Positions 24,067 to 33,086 of a stretch of 41,456 bases of DNA are shown here, one piece after another (the stretch's first letter is position 1; each line of letters begins with the position of its first letter). Under the pieces are notes generated by a model that was given only the letters and a program-made list of their open reading frames with translations, was not told the DNA's origin and searched no databases. Source of the stretch: JAJPXC01 sp964562375 (GTDB taxonomy: Bacteria; Bacteroidota; Bacteroidia; Bacteroidales; Muribaculaceae); assembly GCA_964562375.1 (NCBI GenBank), contig CAZLSW010000025.1, positions 1 through 41,456 of the forward strand, read 5' to 3'. A program made the translations under genes and the position numbers.

Positions 24067-25164
24067 ATGGACACCCACCACCATCATCCCGAAAACGACG
24101 ACCAATACACTGGCCTGACCGTCAACTCAGGTGTGGCCCAGCCGCCATCGGTCAACCCATATTTCCGCCCACGTCGGCGCCAAATGCCCACGGTCGCCGA
24201 AATCGTCGAGGGCATCCTCAAGGGCGACGTCACGATGCTCTCCCGCGGGGTCACTCTAATCGAGAGCCAAGCACCTGAGCATTACGCACTTGCGCAAGAA
24301 GTTATCGAGAAATGCCTGCCCTACTCGGGCAAGTCGCGCCGAGTGGGTATAACGGGCGTACCAGGCGCTGGGAAATCCACGTCGATCGACGTTTTCGGCC
24401 TGCATGTGTTGGAGAAAGGAGGCAAACTCGCCGTGCTCGCCATCGACCCCTCGAGCGAGCGCACCAAGGGCTCCATCCTGGGCGACAAGACGCGCATGGA
24501 GAAGCTCTCGCAACATCCTTCAGCGTTCATCCGCCCTTCCCCCTCGGCCGGTAGCCTGGGAGGCGTGGCCCGCAAGACCCGCGAATCGATCGTGCTGTGC
24601 GAGGCCGCGGGATTCGACAATATCTTCGTCGAGACCGTAGGCGTGGGCCAAAGCGAGACAGCCGTGCACTCGATGGTCGACTTCTTCCTGTTGATCCAAT
24701 TGGCCGGCACGGGCGACGAGCTGCAGGGCATCAAGCGCGGCATCATGGAGATGGCCGACGGCATCGTTATTAATAAATGTGACGGCGACAACGTCGACGC
24801 GGCCCGTCTGGCACAGACGCAATTCGCCTCGGCCCTGCGACTGTTCCCCCTGCCCGAAAGCGGCTGGCGCCCCGAGGTGCTTACCTATTCCGGATATTAC
24901 GAGCTGGGAATCAAGGAGGTATGGGACATGATCGACCGATATTTCGAGTTTGCCAAGAGCACTGGCTACTTCGACCGCAAGCGCCGCGAGCAAGCCCGTT
25001 ACTGGATGTACGAGACCATCAATGAGCGCCTGCGCGAGGCTTTCTACGGCGACCCCGACGTGGCCGAGATGCTGGCCGACCGCGAGCGCCTGGTGCTCGA
25101 CAACCAGCAATCATCGTTTATCGCCGCCCGCGATGTCCTCAACTTCTACTTCTCCCGTAAATAA
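24067..25164 (+). CDS. meaB: Methylmalonyl-CoA mutase-associated GTPase MeaB
   Basis: 365 residues, a G3E-family P-loop GTPase that protects and reloads the adenosylcobalamin-dependent methylmalonyl-CoA mutase. Walker A is GVPGAGKST (97-105). LAVLAIDPSSERTKGSILGDKTRM (about 119-142), FVETVGVGQSE (switch region) and NKCDGDN (base recognition) follow. An N-terminal His-rich extension and helical region precede the G domain, and a C-terminal helical dimerisation arm ends the protein. The mutase genes are not in the window. The gene directly follows the DUF1573 gene. Confidence 0.95.
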   Translation: MDTHHHHPENDDQYTGLTVNSGVAQPPSVNPYFRPRRRQMPTVAEIVEGILKGDVTMLSRGVTLIESQAPEHYALAQEVIEKCLPYSGKSRRVGITGVPGAGKSTSIDVFGLHVLEKGGKLAVLAIDPSSERTKGSILGDKTRMEKLSQHPSAFIRPSPSAGSLGGVARKTRESIVLCEAAGFDNIFVETVGVGQSETAVHSMVDFFLLIQLAGTGDELQGIKRGIMEMADGIVINKCDGDNVDAARLAQTQFASALRLFPLPESGWRPEVLTYSGYYELGIKEVWDMIDRYFEFAKSTGYFDRKRREQARYWMYETINERLREAFYGDPDVAEMLADRERLVLDNQQSSFIAARDVLNFYFSRK

Positions 25165-25232
25165 TGTTTTAAAGCTTTAAATCATTAAATCTTTAAGGTG
25201 TTACTAAGCGTTATTATTAAAAAGCAAAGATT

Positions 25233-25565
25233 ATGGAATCAACTCGTCAAGCCAAAATAGCGCGCCTGCTCCAGAAGGAGTTGAGCGAAATCTTCCGCCT
25301 GCAGACGGCCAAAACCCAGGGTGTACTTGTGTCGGTGAGCGCCGTGCGCGTGTCGCCCGACTTGAGCGTGGCCCGCGTGTACCTGTCGGTGTTCCCCTCC
25401 GACAAGTCGCAAACCATCCTCGAGAATATCAAGCGCAACGCCAAGACCATCCGTTACGACTTGGCTCAAAAAGTGCGTTTCCAGCTCCGCAAGACGCCCG
25501 AGCTGACGTTCTTCCTCGACGACACTCTCGACTACCTCGAGCACATCGACGAGCTACTTAAGTAG
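25233..25565 (+). CDS. rbfA: Ribosome-binding factor A
   Basis: 110 residues with the KH-like RbfA fold: RQAKIARLLQKELSEIF (5-21), VSVSAVRVSPDLSVARVYLSVF (about 33-54) and RYDLAQKVRFQLRKTPELTFFLDDTLDYLEHIDELL at the end. It matures the 5' end of 16S rRNA in the small subunit and helps cold adaptation. The stop codon TAG is the first part of AAGTAGGAAGTCCC, the beginning of a family 1 palindrome cluster, so the repeat abuts the gene exactly. The upstream gap 25165-25232 has TTTAAA-rich short repeats. Confidence 0.95.
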   Translation: MESTRQAKIARLLQKELSEIFRLQTAKTQGVLVSVSAVRVSPDLSVARVYLSVFPSDKSQTILENIKRNAKTIRYDLAQKVRFQLRKTPELTFFLDDTLDYLEHIDELLK

Positions 25566-25568
25566 GAA

Positions 25569-25688
25569 GTCCCGCCGTGTCGGCGGGACGGTCAAGTGGG
25601 ATGTCCCGCCGTGTCGGCGGGACGATCAAGTAGGATGTCCCGCCGTGTCGGCGATACAGAAGAAACCGTCGGGCCGGCACGGCCCGAC
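25569..25688. repeat. Cluster of four family 1 palindromes between converging genes
   Basis: Arms GTCCCGCCG/CGGCGGGAC around TGT occur at 25569-25589 and 25603-25623. A third copy at 25637-25657 has a damaged right arm (CGGCGATAC). A fourth at 25668-25688 has different but still complementary arms GTCGGGCCG/CGGCCCGAC around GCA. Units are joined by GGTCAAGTGGGAT-like spacers. They fill the gap between rbfA (plus) and the lysozyme gene (minus) and touch both stop codons. Confidence 0.9.
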
Positions 25689-25691
25689 ATC

Positions 25692-26411
25692 CTATTTACT
25701 GGTATAAGCGTTGAATTGGGCAGTGTCGCCGATGAAGGTGTTAAGGTCGACACGGCCCTTGATCCCCGGCACTTTCCCCTTGTGGGAGAACTGCCACAGG
25801 TGCCATTGGGCCGATGTGGGGGGATCGGTGAACGAGCATATCCACAGCGGCAGGTCGTCGAGATAGCCCTCCACATATCGCGAGTGGCCGTCCTTATTGG
25901 TGTATATCATCACCCCATAGCCCTCCGACACAAGTATTTCGGCCATCTCCCTCACCTCTTGGCGGATGGTGGCCGTGGGACGCGTGTAAGGGTTTCCCCA
26001 CTCTTCGATATCGATCACGAGAGGCAAGTCGAGGTCGAGGCCGCGCACCGAGTTGAGCAGGTTAAGGGCCTGCATATAGCCCGAGGTCTCAAAGCGGAAA
26101 AAATGATAGGCACCCACCTTCAGGCCGGCGGCTTTGGCGTTACGGTAATTGCCTGAGAATGAAGGATCGAGAAAAGTTGCGCCCTCAGTGGCCTTGATCA
26201 TGGCGAAATGTATGCCGCTCTCGGCCACCTGGTCGAAATCGATGGGGCCGTTGTGCGACGACACATCGATACCTCTCACGGGATAGCGCTCGGGGTCGAT
26301 GTCGGTGATGCCCCCAGGGGCGGCAATCCACCAGATAGCCCACACGACAGCCGCGACGGCCGCAATCGCGACCACCGCCATCTTCACGCGCTTCCTCCAT
26401 GGGCTATACAT
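25692..26411 (-). CDS. Membrane-anchored GH25 family lysozyme-like muramidase
   Basis: 239 residues. A basic N-terminus and one membrane helix (about 11-30) act as signal anchor. The GH25 barrel follows: RGIDVSSHNGPIDFDQV (46-62) with D49, FAMIKATEG (69-77), VGAYHFFRF (99-107), LVIDIEEWGN (131-140) with the D134/E136 pair, VMIYTN, LWICSFTDPP and LWQFSHKGKVPGIKGRVDLNTF near the end. GH25 enzymes cut the peptidoglycan glycan strand between N-acetylmuramic acid and N-acetylglucosamine. It is expected in the periplasm, in cell-wall turnover. The stop codon abuts the family 1 palindrome cluster. Confidence 0.93.
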   Translation of the reverse strand: MYSPWRKRVKMAVVAIAAVAAVVWAIWWIAAPGGITDIDPERYPVRGIDVSSHNGPIDFDQVAESGIHFAMIKATEGATFLDPSFSGNYRNAKAAGLKVGAYHFFRFETSGYMQALNLLNSVRGLDLDLPLVIDIEEWGNPYTRPTATIRQEVREMAEILVSEGYGVMIYTNKDGHSRYVEGYLDDLPLWICSFTDPPTSAQWHLWQFSHKGKVPGIKGRVDLNTFIGDTAQFNAYTSK

Positions 26412-26477
26412 TTAATAATCAAGTTTTTAGTTTTCAGTTTTCAGTGATTTCCTTTCCTCCTTTCATCCTTTTCTCCT

Positions 26478-26500
26478 TTAAAGGTTTAAAGGTTTAAAGG
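26478..26500. repeat. TTTAAAGG short repeat before the lysozyme gene
   Basis: Three units of TTTAAAGG follow several TTTCCTCC/TTTCATCC units (26451-26475). They lie between the lysozyme start and the dnaX stop. No promoter was found in this stretch. Confidence 0.55.
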
Positions 26501-26526
26501 AATAAAGCCCCATTAACCATTAACCA

Positions 26527-28371
26527 TTATATCAGGTTCAGCTTCAGGTCGGTCATAAAGGCTTTCAGCTCGGGGTTTTCGGCCATGTGGGCCAGCACCT
26601 CGCGCTCATTCCATGTCGAGGGCGAGGCCGGACCGTGATTCACCTCCACTTGAAACTCCAAGGAGTCGTTCTCCACCGCGTCGCGCACGTATTGGGTGAT
26701 CTCGGGCATAAACCGCCTTACCAACTCGGCTTGCATGTCGTTCTCCACCTTCACCGTCAAGGGCGCCGTGGGCAACACGGGGGTCCTGCCGTCAGACTGC
26801 TGCGGAACTGTCATCACGCCGGCCGAGGGTTGTGCCTCGCGCATGGTGTTCTCGAGGATTTTCTCGGTGGGATGCAGCTCGGGGAATTTGTTCCATGCAG
26901 CTATGACGGCCTCGAGGGTGACAGGATTGGCGCGCTTTGGAGCGGCCTGGACGGTGGCCTGGGCCGTAGGCGCGGCCTCCGGGGCGTGGCCGTGGATTGA
27001 CAGGCGTGAGCGGCGGGGCATAGCGGGGGCATTTGACCCCGAGGTGACCCTCGGGGCACTCGACTGGTTAGGCTGGAGGTCCCGCCGTGTCGGCGGGACA
27101 GTAGTAGCTTGTGTGGCCGACACGGCCACACCTCCTACTTGAGCCTGGGCTGCCGCTGATGTTGTCCCAGCTTGGGAAGCCCCCGCTTCGGGGGTTTGGG
27201 GGCCTGTTTGGGGGCCTGCCACTTTAACGGCGATGGGTTTTAGTCGCCCCTCTCCGTCGCCGTTACAATTGGGGGAGGGGCTCAGTAGTTGGCACAGTCG
27301 AATGAGCAACAGCTCGACTAGGAAGTTTTTGTTGGAGGCGTCGCGGTAGCTTAGATCGGCCGAGTTGCACAGGCTCATCGCCTGATAGAAGAACTGCGGG
27401 GAGGCTCGGTGAGCCAGTTGCTCCATCTGGTCGATCACCTCCTGGTCGCCCTCAAGCAGGGCCTTTGTCGCGGGATTGGAGGCCACCATAAGGTCGCGCA
27501 GGTAGGAGGCCATACCGGTGATAAAGAAATGGGCATCAAATCCGCGGTCGCGTATCTCCTTGTATATCAGCAGTGCCTGTGGCACGTCCTGACTTAGGAA
27601 GCACTCCATCAGGCGCGAGTAGTAAGCCTCGTCAAGCACGTTGAGATTGTCGATGGTGCTTTGGTAGGTGACGTTGCCGCGCGAAGATGCCACCACCTGG
27701 TCGAAGATCGACAGGGCGTCACGCATGGCGCCGTCGGCCTTGGAAGCGATCACTCGCAGCGCGGGACGCTCAACGGTGTATCCCTCTTGCTTGGCCACAT
27801 ATTCCAAGTGGTCGACAATGTCGGTGATGGTGATGCGCGAGAAGTCGTATATCTGGCAACGCGAGAGGATCGTGGGGATAATCTTGTGCTTCTCGGTGGT
27901 GGCGAGGATGAATACGGCGTAGCTCGGGGGCTCCTCCAGCGTCTTGAGGAAAGCGTTGAAGGCCGCCGTCGACAACATGTGCACCTCGTCCACGATAAAC
28001 ACACGATAATTGCCCGACGAGGGTGGCACCTGCACCTGCTCGTTGAGGGCGCGGATGTCGTCGACACTGTTGTTGGAGGCGGCGTCAAGCTCGATAATGT
28101 TCATCGAGCGGCCCTCGTTGAACTCGCGGCAGGAATCGCACTCGTTGCAAGGGTCGCCGTCGGGCGTGGGGTGCTCGCAGTTGATGGTTTTGGCGAAAAT
28201 ACGGGCGCAAGTGGTTTTGCCCACGCCGCGCGTACCCGTGAATAGGTAAGCATGGGCCAGGCGCTGGGTGGCGATAGCGTTTTTCAGCGTCGCCGTAAGG
28301 GCTTTCTGGCCCACCACGCTGCCAAACGTCGAGGGCCTGTACTTGCGGGCCGATACTATATAATGGTCCAT
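26527..28371 (-). CDS. dnaX: DNA polymerase III subunit gamma/tau with palindrome-derived linker
   Basis: 614 residues. The clamp-loader AAA+ part has Walker A GTRGVGKT (46-53), zinc cysteines C65, C75, C78 and C81, Walker B IVDEVH (126-131) and the arginine-finger motif SRC (170-172), followed by domain III to about 360. Residues about 386-433 are low complexity and encoded by one family 2 and two family 1 palindromes (GPQTPEAGAS, VGGVAVSATQ, TVPPTRRDLQ). The C-terminal part (about 470-614) should bind other replisome subunits. No frameshift heptamer of the E. coli A AAA AAG type was noticed. The insertion lies in a linker where extra sequence is tolerated. A good promoter is just upstream. 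Confidence 0.95.
   Translation of the reverse strand: MDHYIVSARKYRPSTFGSVVGQKALTATLKNAIATQRLAHAYLFTGTRGVGKTTCARIFAKTINCEHPTPDGDPCNECDSCREFNEGRSMNIIELDAASNNSVDDIRALNEQVQVPPSSGNYRVFIVDEVHMLSTAAFNAFLKTLEEPPSYAVFILATTEKHKIIPTILSRCQIYDFSRITITDIVDHLEYVAKQEGYTVERPALRVIASKADGAMRDALSIFDQVVASSRGNVTYQSTIDNLNVLDEAYYSRLMECFLSQDVPQALLIYKEIRDRGFDAHFFITGMASYLRDLMVASNPATKALLEGDQEVIDQMEQLAHRASPQFFYQAMSLCNSADLSYRDASNKNFLVELLLIRLCQLLSPSPNCNGDGEGRLKPIAVKVAGPQTGPQTPEAGASQAGTTSAAAQAQVGGVAVSATQATTVPPTRRDLQPNQSSAPRVTSGSNAPAMPRRSRLSIHGHAPEAAPTAQATVQAAPKRANPVTLEAVIAAWNKFPELHPTEKILENTMREAQPSAGVMTVPQQSDGRTPVLPTAPLTVKVENDMQAELVRRFMPEITQYVRDAVENDSLEFQVEVNHGPASPSTWNEREVLAHMAENPELKAFMTDLKLNLI
27079..27131. repeat. Two family 1 palindromes inside dnaX
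   Basis: GTCCCGCCG/CGGCGGGAC around TGT (27079-27099) and GTGTGGCCG/CGGCCACAC around ACA (27111-27131) are translated in frame. The second pair of arms differs from the first but is still perfectly complementary. Confidence 0.85.
27175..27218. repeat. Family 2 palindrome inside dnaX
   Basis: GGAAGCCCCCGCTTCGGGGG followed by TTTGGGGGCCTGTTTGGGGGCC, read as GPQTGPQTPEAGAS on the minus strand. The same protein sequence appears in the FHA protein and at the end of the methyltransferase. Confidence 0.85.
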
Positions 28372-28398
28372 TTTTCGGTATTAGGAATTAGTCACCCA

Positions 28399-28429
28399 CA
28401 AAGATAGCGATTTTCTTTCATTCTCCCAA
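28399..28429 (-). promoter_or_regulatory. Promoter of dnaX
   Basis: On the minus strand TTG (28427-28429), 20 bases, then TATCTTTG (28399-28406), 28 bases before the start codon: a near-perfect Bacteroidetes promoter. Confidence 0.7.
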
Positions 28430-28432
28430 GGA

Positions 28433-28538
28433 TTGTCGTGCATTCGTGCATTCGATTATTCGTGTATTCGAGCATTCGAGCATTCGAGCTTTCGATATTC
28501 GAGTACACGAGTAAACGAATGCACGAATACACGACAAA
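28433..28538. repeat. Octamer array (CGTGCATT / CGAGCATT) with inverted half
   Basis: About nine degenerate units of ATTCG(T/A)GC run from 28438 to about 28500, followed by the inverted form (ACACGAGTAAACGAATGCACGAAT, to 28535), giving a possible long hairpin starting GTCGTG and ending CACGAC. It fills the gap between the 7TM-HD gene and dnaX, possibly ending the upstream transcript. Confidence 0.75.
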
Positions 28539-28595
28539 AATTCAGCAGCCCCCCGATAAAAAATCCATTCTCCCTTTATCCTTAATCCTTCACCC

Positions 28596-30632
28596 TTAAT
28601 CCTTGCGCCCTTGGCGCCGGATGTCCTCGGGATAGGAGACGCGGGCGTGGTACATCGTGCGCAGGCGGCGGATGAAAGCGTCCTTGATCGTTGCGATGTC
28701 GCGGAACGAGATAGGCGATTCCGAGTGCAAGCCATCGGCGATCTGTCCGTCGATAATCTTGTTGACCAGGGCCGTGATCGATTCGGGGGAGTAGTCCTTC
28801 AACGAACGCGAGGCGGCCTCAACCGCATCGGCCATCATCATGATCGAGGCCTCGCGCGTCTGAGGATTGGGACCGGGGTAGGTGAACAGGCTCTCGTCGA
28901 TTTCCTCGTCGGGGTGCTGCCGGCAGTAGGTGTTGTAAAAGTATTTGGCCTTGCCGCGACCGTGGTGCTGGGCGATAAAGTCCTTGATTACCTGAGGAAG
29001 TTTTTCCTTGGAGGCTCGGGCGAGACCGTCGGTGACATGTCGAATCACGATCTTAGCGCTCTGCGTTGGGTCGAGTGCGTCGTGAGGATTCACACCATGT
29101 TGATTCTCAGTAAAAAACGCTGGATTATTCAGCTTCCCGATGTCGTGGTAGAGAGCGGCGGTTCTCACCAATTGCACATTGGCACCCACGCGCTGAGCGG
29201 CGTCGGAGGCGAGCGTGCTTAGGGCCATCGAGTGCTGGAACGTGCCAGGGCACTCTTGCGACAACTCCCTGAGCACGGGGTTGTTAATATCGCTTAGCTC
29301 CACCATAGTCACCACCGAGGTAAACCCGAACGCCTTCTCGAGAATGAAAATCAACATATAGGCGAACGACAGCAACAAGGAGTTGATGCCAAAGTAGCCG
29401 ATCATGCGTGGCGACACAGTAGCGAAATCGCCGTTTAACGATAGCTCCAACGCGGTGTAACTCAGCGCATAAGCCACAAAAACCAACACGGCGGAGCGTA
29501 TCAACTGGCTACGACGCGAGAACTCCTTCAGCGAGTAGATGGCTGTAAGCCCGGCGATGGTTTGCACAAACACAAACTCCATCGGGAACGTGGACAACGG
29601 CATCACCAACAGCACGATCATAATGAGGCAGAAAGTGGCTGTGCGCGAGTCGAATAGCACCGTCAAGGCGATAGGCAGTATCGCCAATGGCACGACGTAG
29701 AGCGCGGCCCATACCAGCGTGTGGGTGACAGCCGCTAGGATATACAGGCCAACGGTGAGGATCAAAATGCACATCACCGATTTCTGGCGGTCCCAGATGC
29801 GCTTGCGGAACAGGGCGAGGTAAAATCCCAGCGCTGCCAAGCATATTAATATATAGAAGAGTATGCCCAGCCAAGTGAGGTAGAGAGCGCCGTCCATCCC
29901 CGAGGCGTTGCTGCGGGCCATATTCTCGTAGGTTTGGAGGATGGTGAACAGCTGCGGGGTGACGATGTCGCCTTTGTCGATGATGCGCTCGCCCTGCTGG
30001 ATTACGCCGATGGGGGCCATCGCGCGTGTGATTTTCTCGTCGTAAAGGCGCTTGGTTTCGGTAGTGTCGCGCAGCACGTTGGGGTTGAGCAGCGACGACA
30101 ATTTCAGCGACTGAATCTCGCGTTTTGCCTCGGAGGTGGTAAACTCAGCGTCAATCTGCTGGTAGGCTTGTCGTTGCGAGAGGAAACCAGTGGATAGGAC
30201 GGTTGTAGCTACCGAATTTTCGATGAATTTCATCTGTGGCAAGCTCCCAGCCTGGATGAGGGTAAAGGTGGGATTGTCGACGATACCTGTGGCGTAGACG
30301 CGCTCGACTGCTTTGGCCAAACGCAGGCGCTCGGATGGAGTGATGTTGGTGGCCTTGCGAATCGCGTCGAGAATGGCGGCTTTAGGGGTCTCGTCGCGTC
30401 GGAACACGGGGACGAACGACGCGTCGATCGAGTCGCGGATGGCCGAGGCCGCTATCGAGTCGCGTTCCACGGGGATGTCAAACGGCGCCGTCAGCAGCGA
30501 GTAGGCCCACGGACGGTTTATCTCATATGTATAGTGCCGCGTGTCGCTCCTCGGCCAAAAATAGAACAACAGCACCGTAGCAGCTAAAAACAAAATTAGC
30601 CTTCCCCAAATATTATTTGACAGGTTATTCAT
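28596..30632 (-). CDS. 7TM-HD family membrane phosphohydrolase (PgpH/YqfF type)
   Basis: 678 residues. One N-terminal helix (about 10-26) is followed by a large extracytoplasmic 7TMR-HDED domain (27-245), seven membrane helices (about 250-440), then an HD domain with H467 (FQHSMAL), LYHDIGK (H496-D497) and the later H-D residues in IVIRHVTDG and FIAQHHG. PgpH of Listeria, the family type, cleaves cyclic di-AMP and is inhibited by ppGpp. All main HD metal ligands appear present, so hydrolase activity is plausible. It is 61 bases downstream of the rel gene on the same strand, which fits a ppGpp link but does not prove it. Confidence 0.92.
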   Translation of the reverse strand: MNNLSNNIWGRLILFLAATVLLFYFWPRSDTRHYTYEINRPWAYSLLTAPFDIPVERDSIAASAIRDSIDASFVPVFRRDETPKAAILDAIRKATNITPSERLRLAKAVERVYATGIVDNPTFTLIQAGSLPQMKFIENSVATTVLSTGFLSQRQAYQQIDAEFTTSEAKREIQSLKLSSLLNPNVLRDTTETKRLYDEKITRAMAPIGVIQQGERIIDKGDIVTPQLFTILQTYENMARSNASGMDGALYLTWLGILFYILICLAALGFYLALFRKRIWDRQKSVMCILILTVGLYILAAVTHTLVWAALYVVPLAILPIALTVLFDSRTATFCLIMIVLLVMPLSTFPMEFVFVQTIAGLTAIYSLKEFSRRSQLIRSAVLVFVAYALSYTALELSLNGDFATVSPRMIGYFGINSLLLSFAYMLIFILEKAFGFTSVVTMVELSDINNPVLRELSQECPGTFQHSMALSTLASDAAQRVGANVQLVRTAALYHDIGKLNNPAFFTENQHGVNPHDALDPTQSAKIVIRHVTDGLARASKEKLPQVIKDFIAQHHGRGKAKYFYNTYCRQHPDEEIDESLFTYPGPNPQTREASIMMMADAVEAASRSLKDYSPESITALVNKIIDGQIADGLHSESPISFRDIATIKDAFIRRLRTMYHARVSYPEDIRRQGRKD

Positions 30633-30693
30633 CTCCCCAATTTTTCTGTAAATTGGCTATTATACTTAATCACTAATCACTAACACTTAATAC

Positions 30694-33069
30694 TTAGTAT
30701 ACTCTCCTCGCCTGCTTCACCCCGTCGATTTTCTTCACCTTGGAGCAGAGGTCGTCGACCACCTCGGCGTCATCGACACGCACGTCGAGGTCGCATTGGA
30801 ACACCTCGCGCTGCGCCTCGATATCCAATTTGCGGATATCAAGATTCATGGACGTGGAGATCATTTGGATCAGCTCTTGGAGGATGCAATGGCGGTCGAC
30901 ACCCTCGATGCGGATGTGGGCAAGGAACTTGGCGCCTTGGCCGTCCCAGCGAGTGCTCACGATGCGCGGACCGTAGCTGGCCTTCAACGCCGTGGCGCGT
31001 GGGCAGCTGAGCGAGTGGACGATCACCTCGTTGTCGTCGTTGACGAAACCCATCACGTCGTCGCCAGGGATGGGCGAGCAACAGTCGGCAAGCTTGAAGT
31101 TGGCGCCGGTTTCGTCGTAGTGGAGCACGTAGGTCTCCTTAAAGTTGATAGGCGGATTCTTGGGCTTGTCGCCGGCTGGGGCTTCCTGCTGCTGCGACTT
31201 GTTGCGACGAAGCAACTTCTTCCAAATCGACGAGTTGTTGCCCGGCTGGCGCGGGAACATAAGGTCGGCCGGTAGCACCTCCTCGCGCCCGAGCATGAGA
31301 TACAGCTCGTCGCGATTGGTGAGATGGTGGTTGCCCAGAACCTTGGTTAGCAGTTCGTTGGTCTCCTCGAGACCCTTTTCCTCGAGCGTCTTTTCCCATA
31401 TCTCGCGACCCTTGTCGATGATGGGCTGTTGCTCCTTGCGCAGGGCTTGGCGCAGGCGCGTTTTGCCCTTGGCTGTAGCGAGGAAGTTAATCCACTCGGG
31501 TTGAGGGGTTTGGCTTTGGGATGTAAGCACCTCCACTTGGTCGCCGCTCTGCAGCTTGTGACTCAGCGGCACGAGCTTGTGGTTGACCTTACCGGCGATG
31601 CAGTGCATTCCTATCTGGGAGTGGAGCGAGAAGGCCACGTCGAGCACGGTGGAATTGTTGGGCAGGGTAATCAGCTCTCCCTTAGGGGTAAACACCACGA
31701 TTTCCGAGGAGAAGAGGTTGAGCTTCAGCGTGTCGAGGAAGTCCATGGCCGTTGGCTCGGGGTTGTCAAGGATATCCTTGATGGTGCGGAGCCACACGTT
31801 GAGCTCGCTCTCCTCGTCGCCCTCGCCGATTTTGTACTTCCAGTGGGCAGCGAATCCCTTCTCGGCGATCTCGTCCATGCGTCGCGAGCGTATCTGCACT
31901 TCCACCCAGTTGCCGTCGGGTCCCATGACGGTGATGTGCAGGGCCTGGTAGCCGTTGGCCTTGGGGTTGGAGATCCAGTCGCGCAGGCGGTCGGGGTGGG
32001 GCTTGTAGAGGTCGGTGATGGCCGAGTAGATATTCCAGCATATCTGCTTCTCCTTCTCTTGGTCGTCACACTCGAAGATTATTCTGACGGCGTACAGGTC
32101 GTAGACCTCCTCGAAAGGCACGTGCTTGGTCTCCATCTTTTTCCAGATGGAGTAGTTGCTCTTGACGCGGGCCTTGGCCTCGTAGTCGAGCCCCATAGTG
32201 TCGAGCTTGGCCTTGACGGGGGTGAGGAAATCGTTGTACTCGGCGGCGCGGTGAGCCTCACTCTCGCGTATCTGCTGGGTGATGCGCTCGTAGGCCGCGG
32301 GGTGCTCGTATTTGAACGCGAGGTCCTCCAATTCGGTCTTGATGGCGAAGAGACCCAGGCGGTGGGCGAGGGGAGCGTAGATATATAGGGTCTCGCCGGC
32401 AATTTTATACTGCTTGTTGGGGGCCATGGAACCCAGCGTGCGCATATTGTGGAGGCGGTCGGCCATCTTGATCAGCACCACGCGGATGTCCTCCGACATT
32501 GTAAGCAACAGCTTGCGGAAGTTTTCGGCTTGAGCCGAGGCCTTGTCGCCGAAAATGCCACCCGAAATCTTGGTCAATCCGGCCACCAACTGGGCGATCT
32601 TGGCTCCGAAATGCTGCTCGATATCCTCAACCGTGTAGTCGGTGTCCTCAACCACGTCGTGGAGCAATGCGGCGCAAATCGAGGTTGAGCCGAGGCCGAT
32701 TTCCTGGGAGGCGATTTTGGCCACGGCGATGGGGTGAAGGATGTAAGGCTCGCCCGAGCGGCGCCGTATGCCCTTGTGGGCTTCCTTGGCGAATCGGTAG
32801 GCGCGCTCGATAATCTCCACTTTCTTGCGGTGGTTGCTGCTCAGGTAGCCGTCGACCACGTCGCGAAACGCGGCCTCGATCATCTCGTCTTCCTGTTGGG
32901 GGGTAAGATGGGGCTTGGCCGCAACAGGCTTGGCCGCTGACGGCCGCACCGCCCCAGGCACAGCGCCAGAGGTAGCCGCAGGAGTAGCCACAGGCTGAGC
33001 GCTAGGGGTAACCGCAGGGGCGCCCGTTGCAGGGGCGACAGCGGGGGTTTTCGGGGATTTTTGCTCCAT
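30694..33069 (-). CDS. Bifunctional (p)ppGpp synthetase/hydrolase (Rel/SpoT)
   Basis: 791 residues with the start at 33069 (MEQKSP); a longer frame to 33117 would start upstream of the -7 box. An Ala/Pro-rich leader (about 1-50) precedes the hydrolase domain with HDVVED at 137-142, so hydrolysis of ppGpp is expected. The synthetase domain has RVKSNYSIWKKM, YDLYAVRIIF and EVQIRSRRMDEIAEKGFAAHWKYK. It is followed by a TGS domain (FTPKGELITLPNNSTVLDVAFSLHSQIG), a zinc-finger/CC-like region with DCCSPIPGDDVMGF and a C-terminal ACT domain. Both activities look intact. It controls the stringent response in the cytoplasm, at ribosomes. Confidence 0.96.
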   Translation of the reverse strand: MEQKSPKTPAVAPATGAPAVTPSAQPVATPAATSGAVPGAVRPSAAKPVAAKPHLTPQQEDEMIEAAFRDVVDGYLSSNHRKKVEIIERAYRFAKEAHKGIRRRSGEPYILHPIAVAKIASQEIGLGSTSICAALLHDVVEDTDYTVEDIEQHFGAKIAQLVAGLTKISGGIFGDKASAQAENFRKLLLTMSEDIRVVLIKMADRLHNMRTLGSMAPNKQYKIAGETLYIYAPLAHRLGLFAIKTELEDLAFKYEHPAAYERITQQIRESEAHRAAEYNDFLTPVKAKLDTMGLDYEAKARVKSNYSIWKKMETKHVPFEEVYDLYAVRIIFECDDQEKEKQICWNIYSAITDLYKPHPDRLRDWISNPKANGYQALHITVMGPDGNWVEVQIRSRRMDEIAEKGFAAHWKYKIGEGDEESELNVWLRTIKDILDNPEPTAMDFLDTLKLNLFSSEIVVFTPKGELITLPNNSTVLDVAFSLHSQIGMHCIAGKVNHKLVPLSHKLQSGDQVEVLTSQSQTPQPEWINFLATAKGKTRLRQALRKEQQPIIDKGREIWEKTLEEKGLEETNELLTKVLGNHHLTNRDELYLMLGREEVLPADLMFPRQPGNNSSIWKKLLRRNKSQQQEAPAGDKPKNPPINFKETYVLHYDETGANFKLADCCSPIPGDDVMGFVNDDNEVIVHSLSCPRATALKASYGPRIVSTRWDGQGAKFLAHIRIEGVDRHCILQELIQMISTSMNLDIRKLDIEAQREVFQCDLDVRVDDAEVVDDLCSKVKKIDGVKQARRVY

Positions 33070-33086
33070 GTTTTTCTTCTTTTCCG

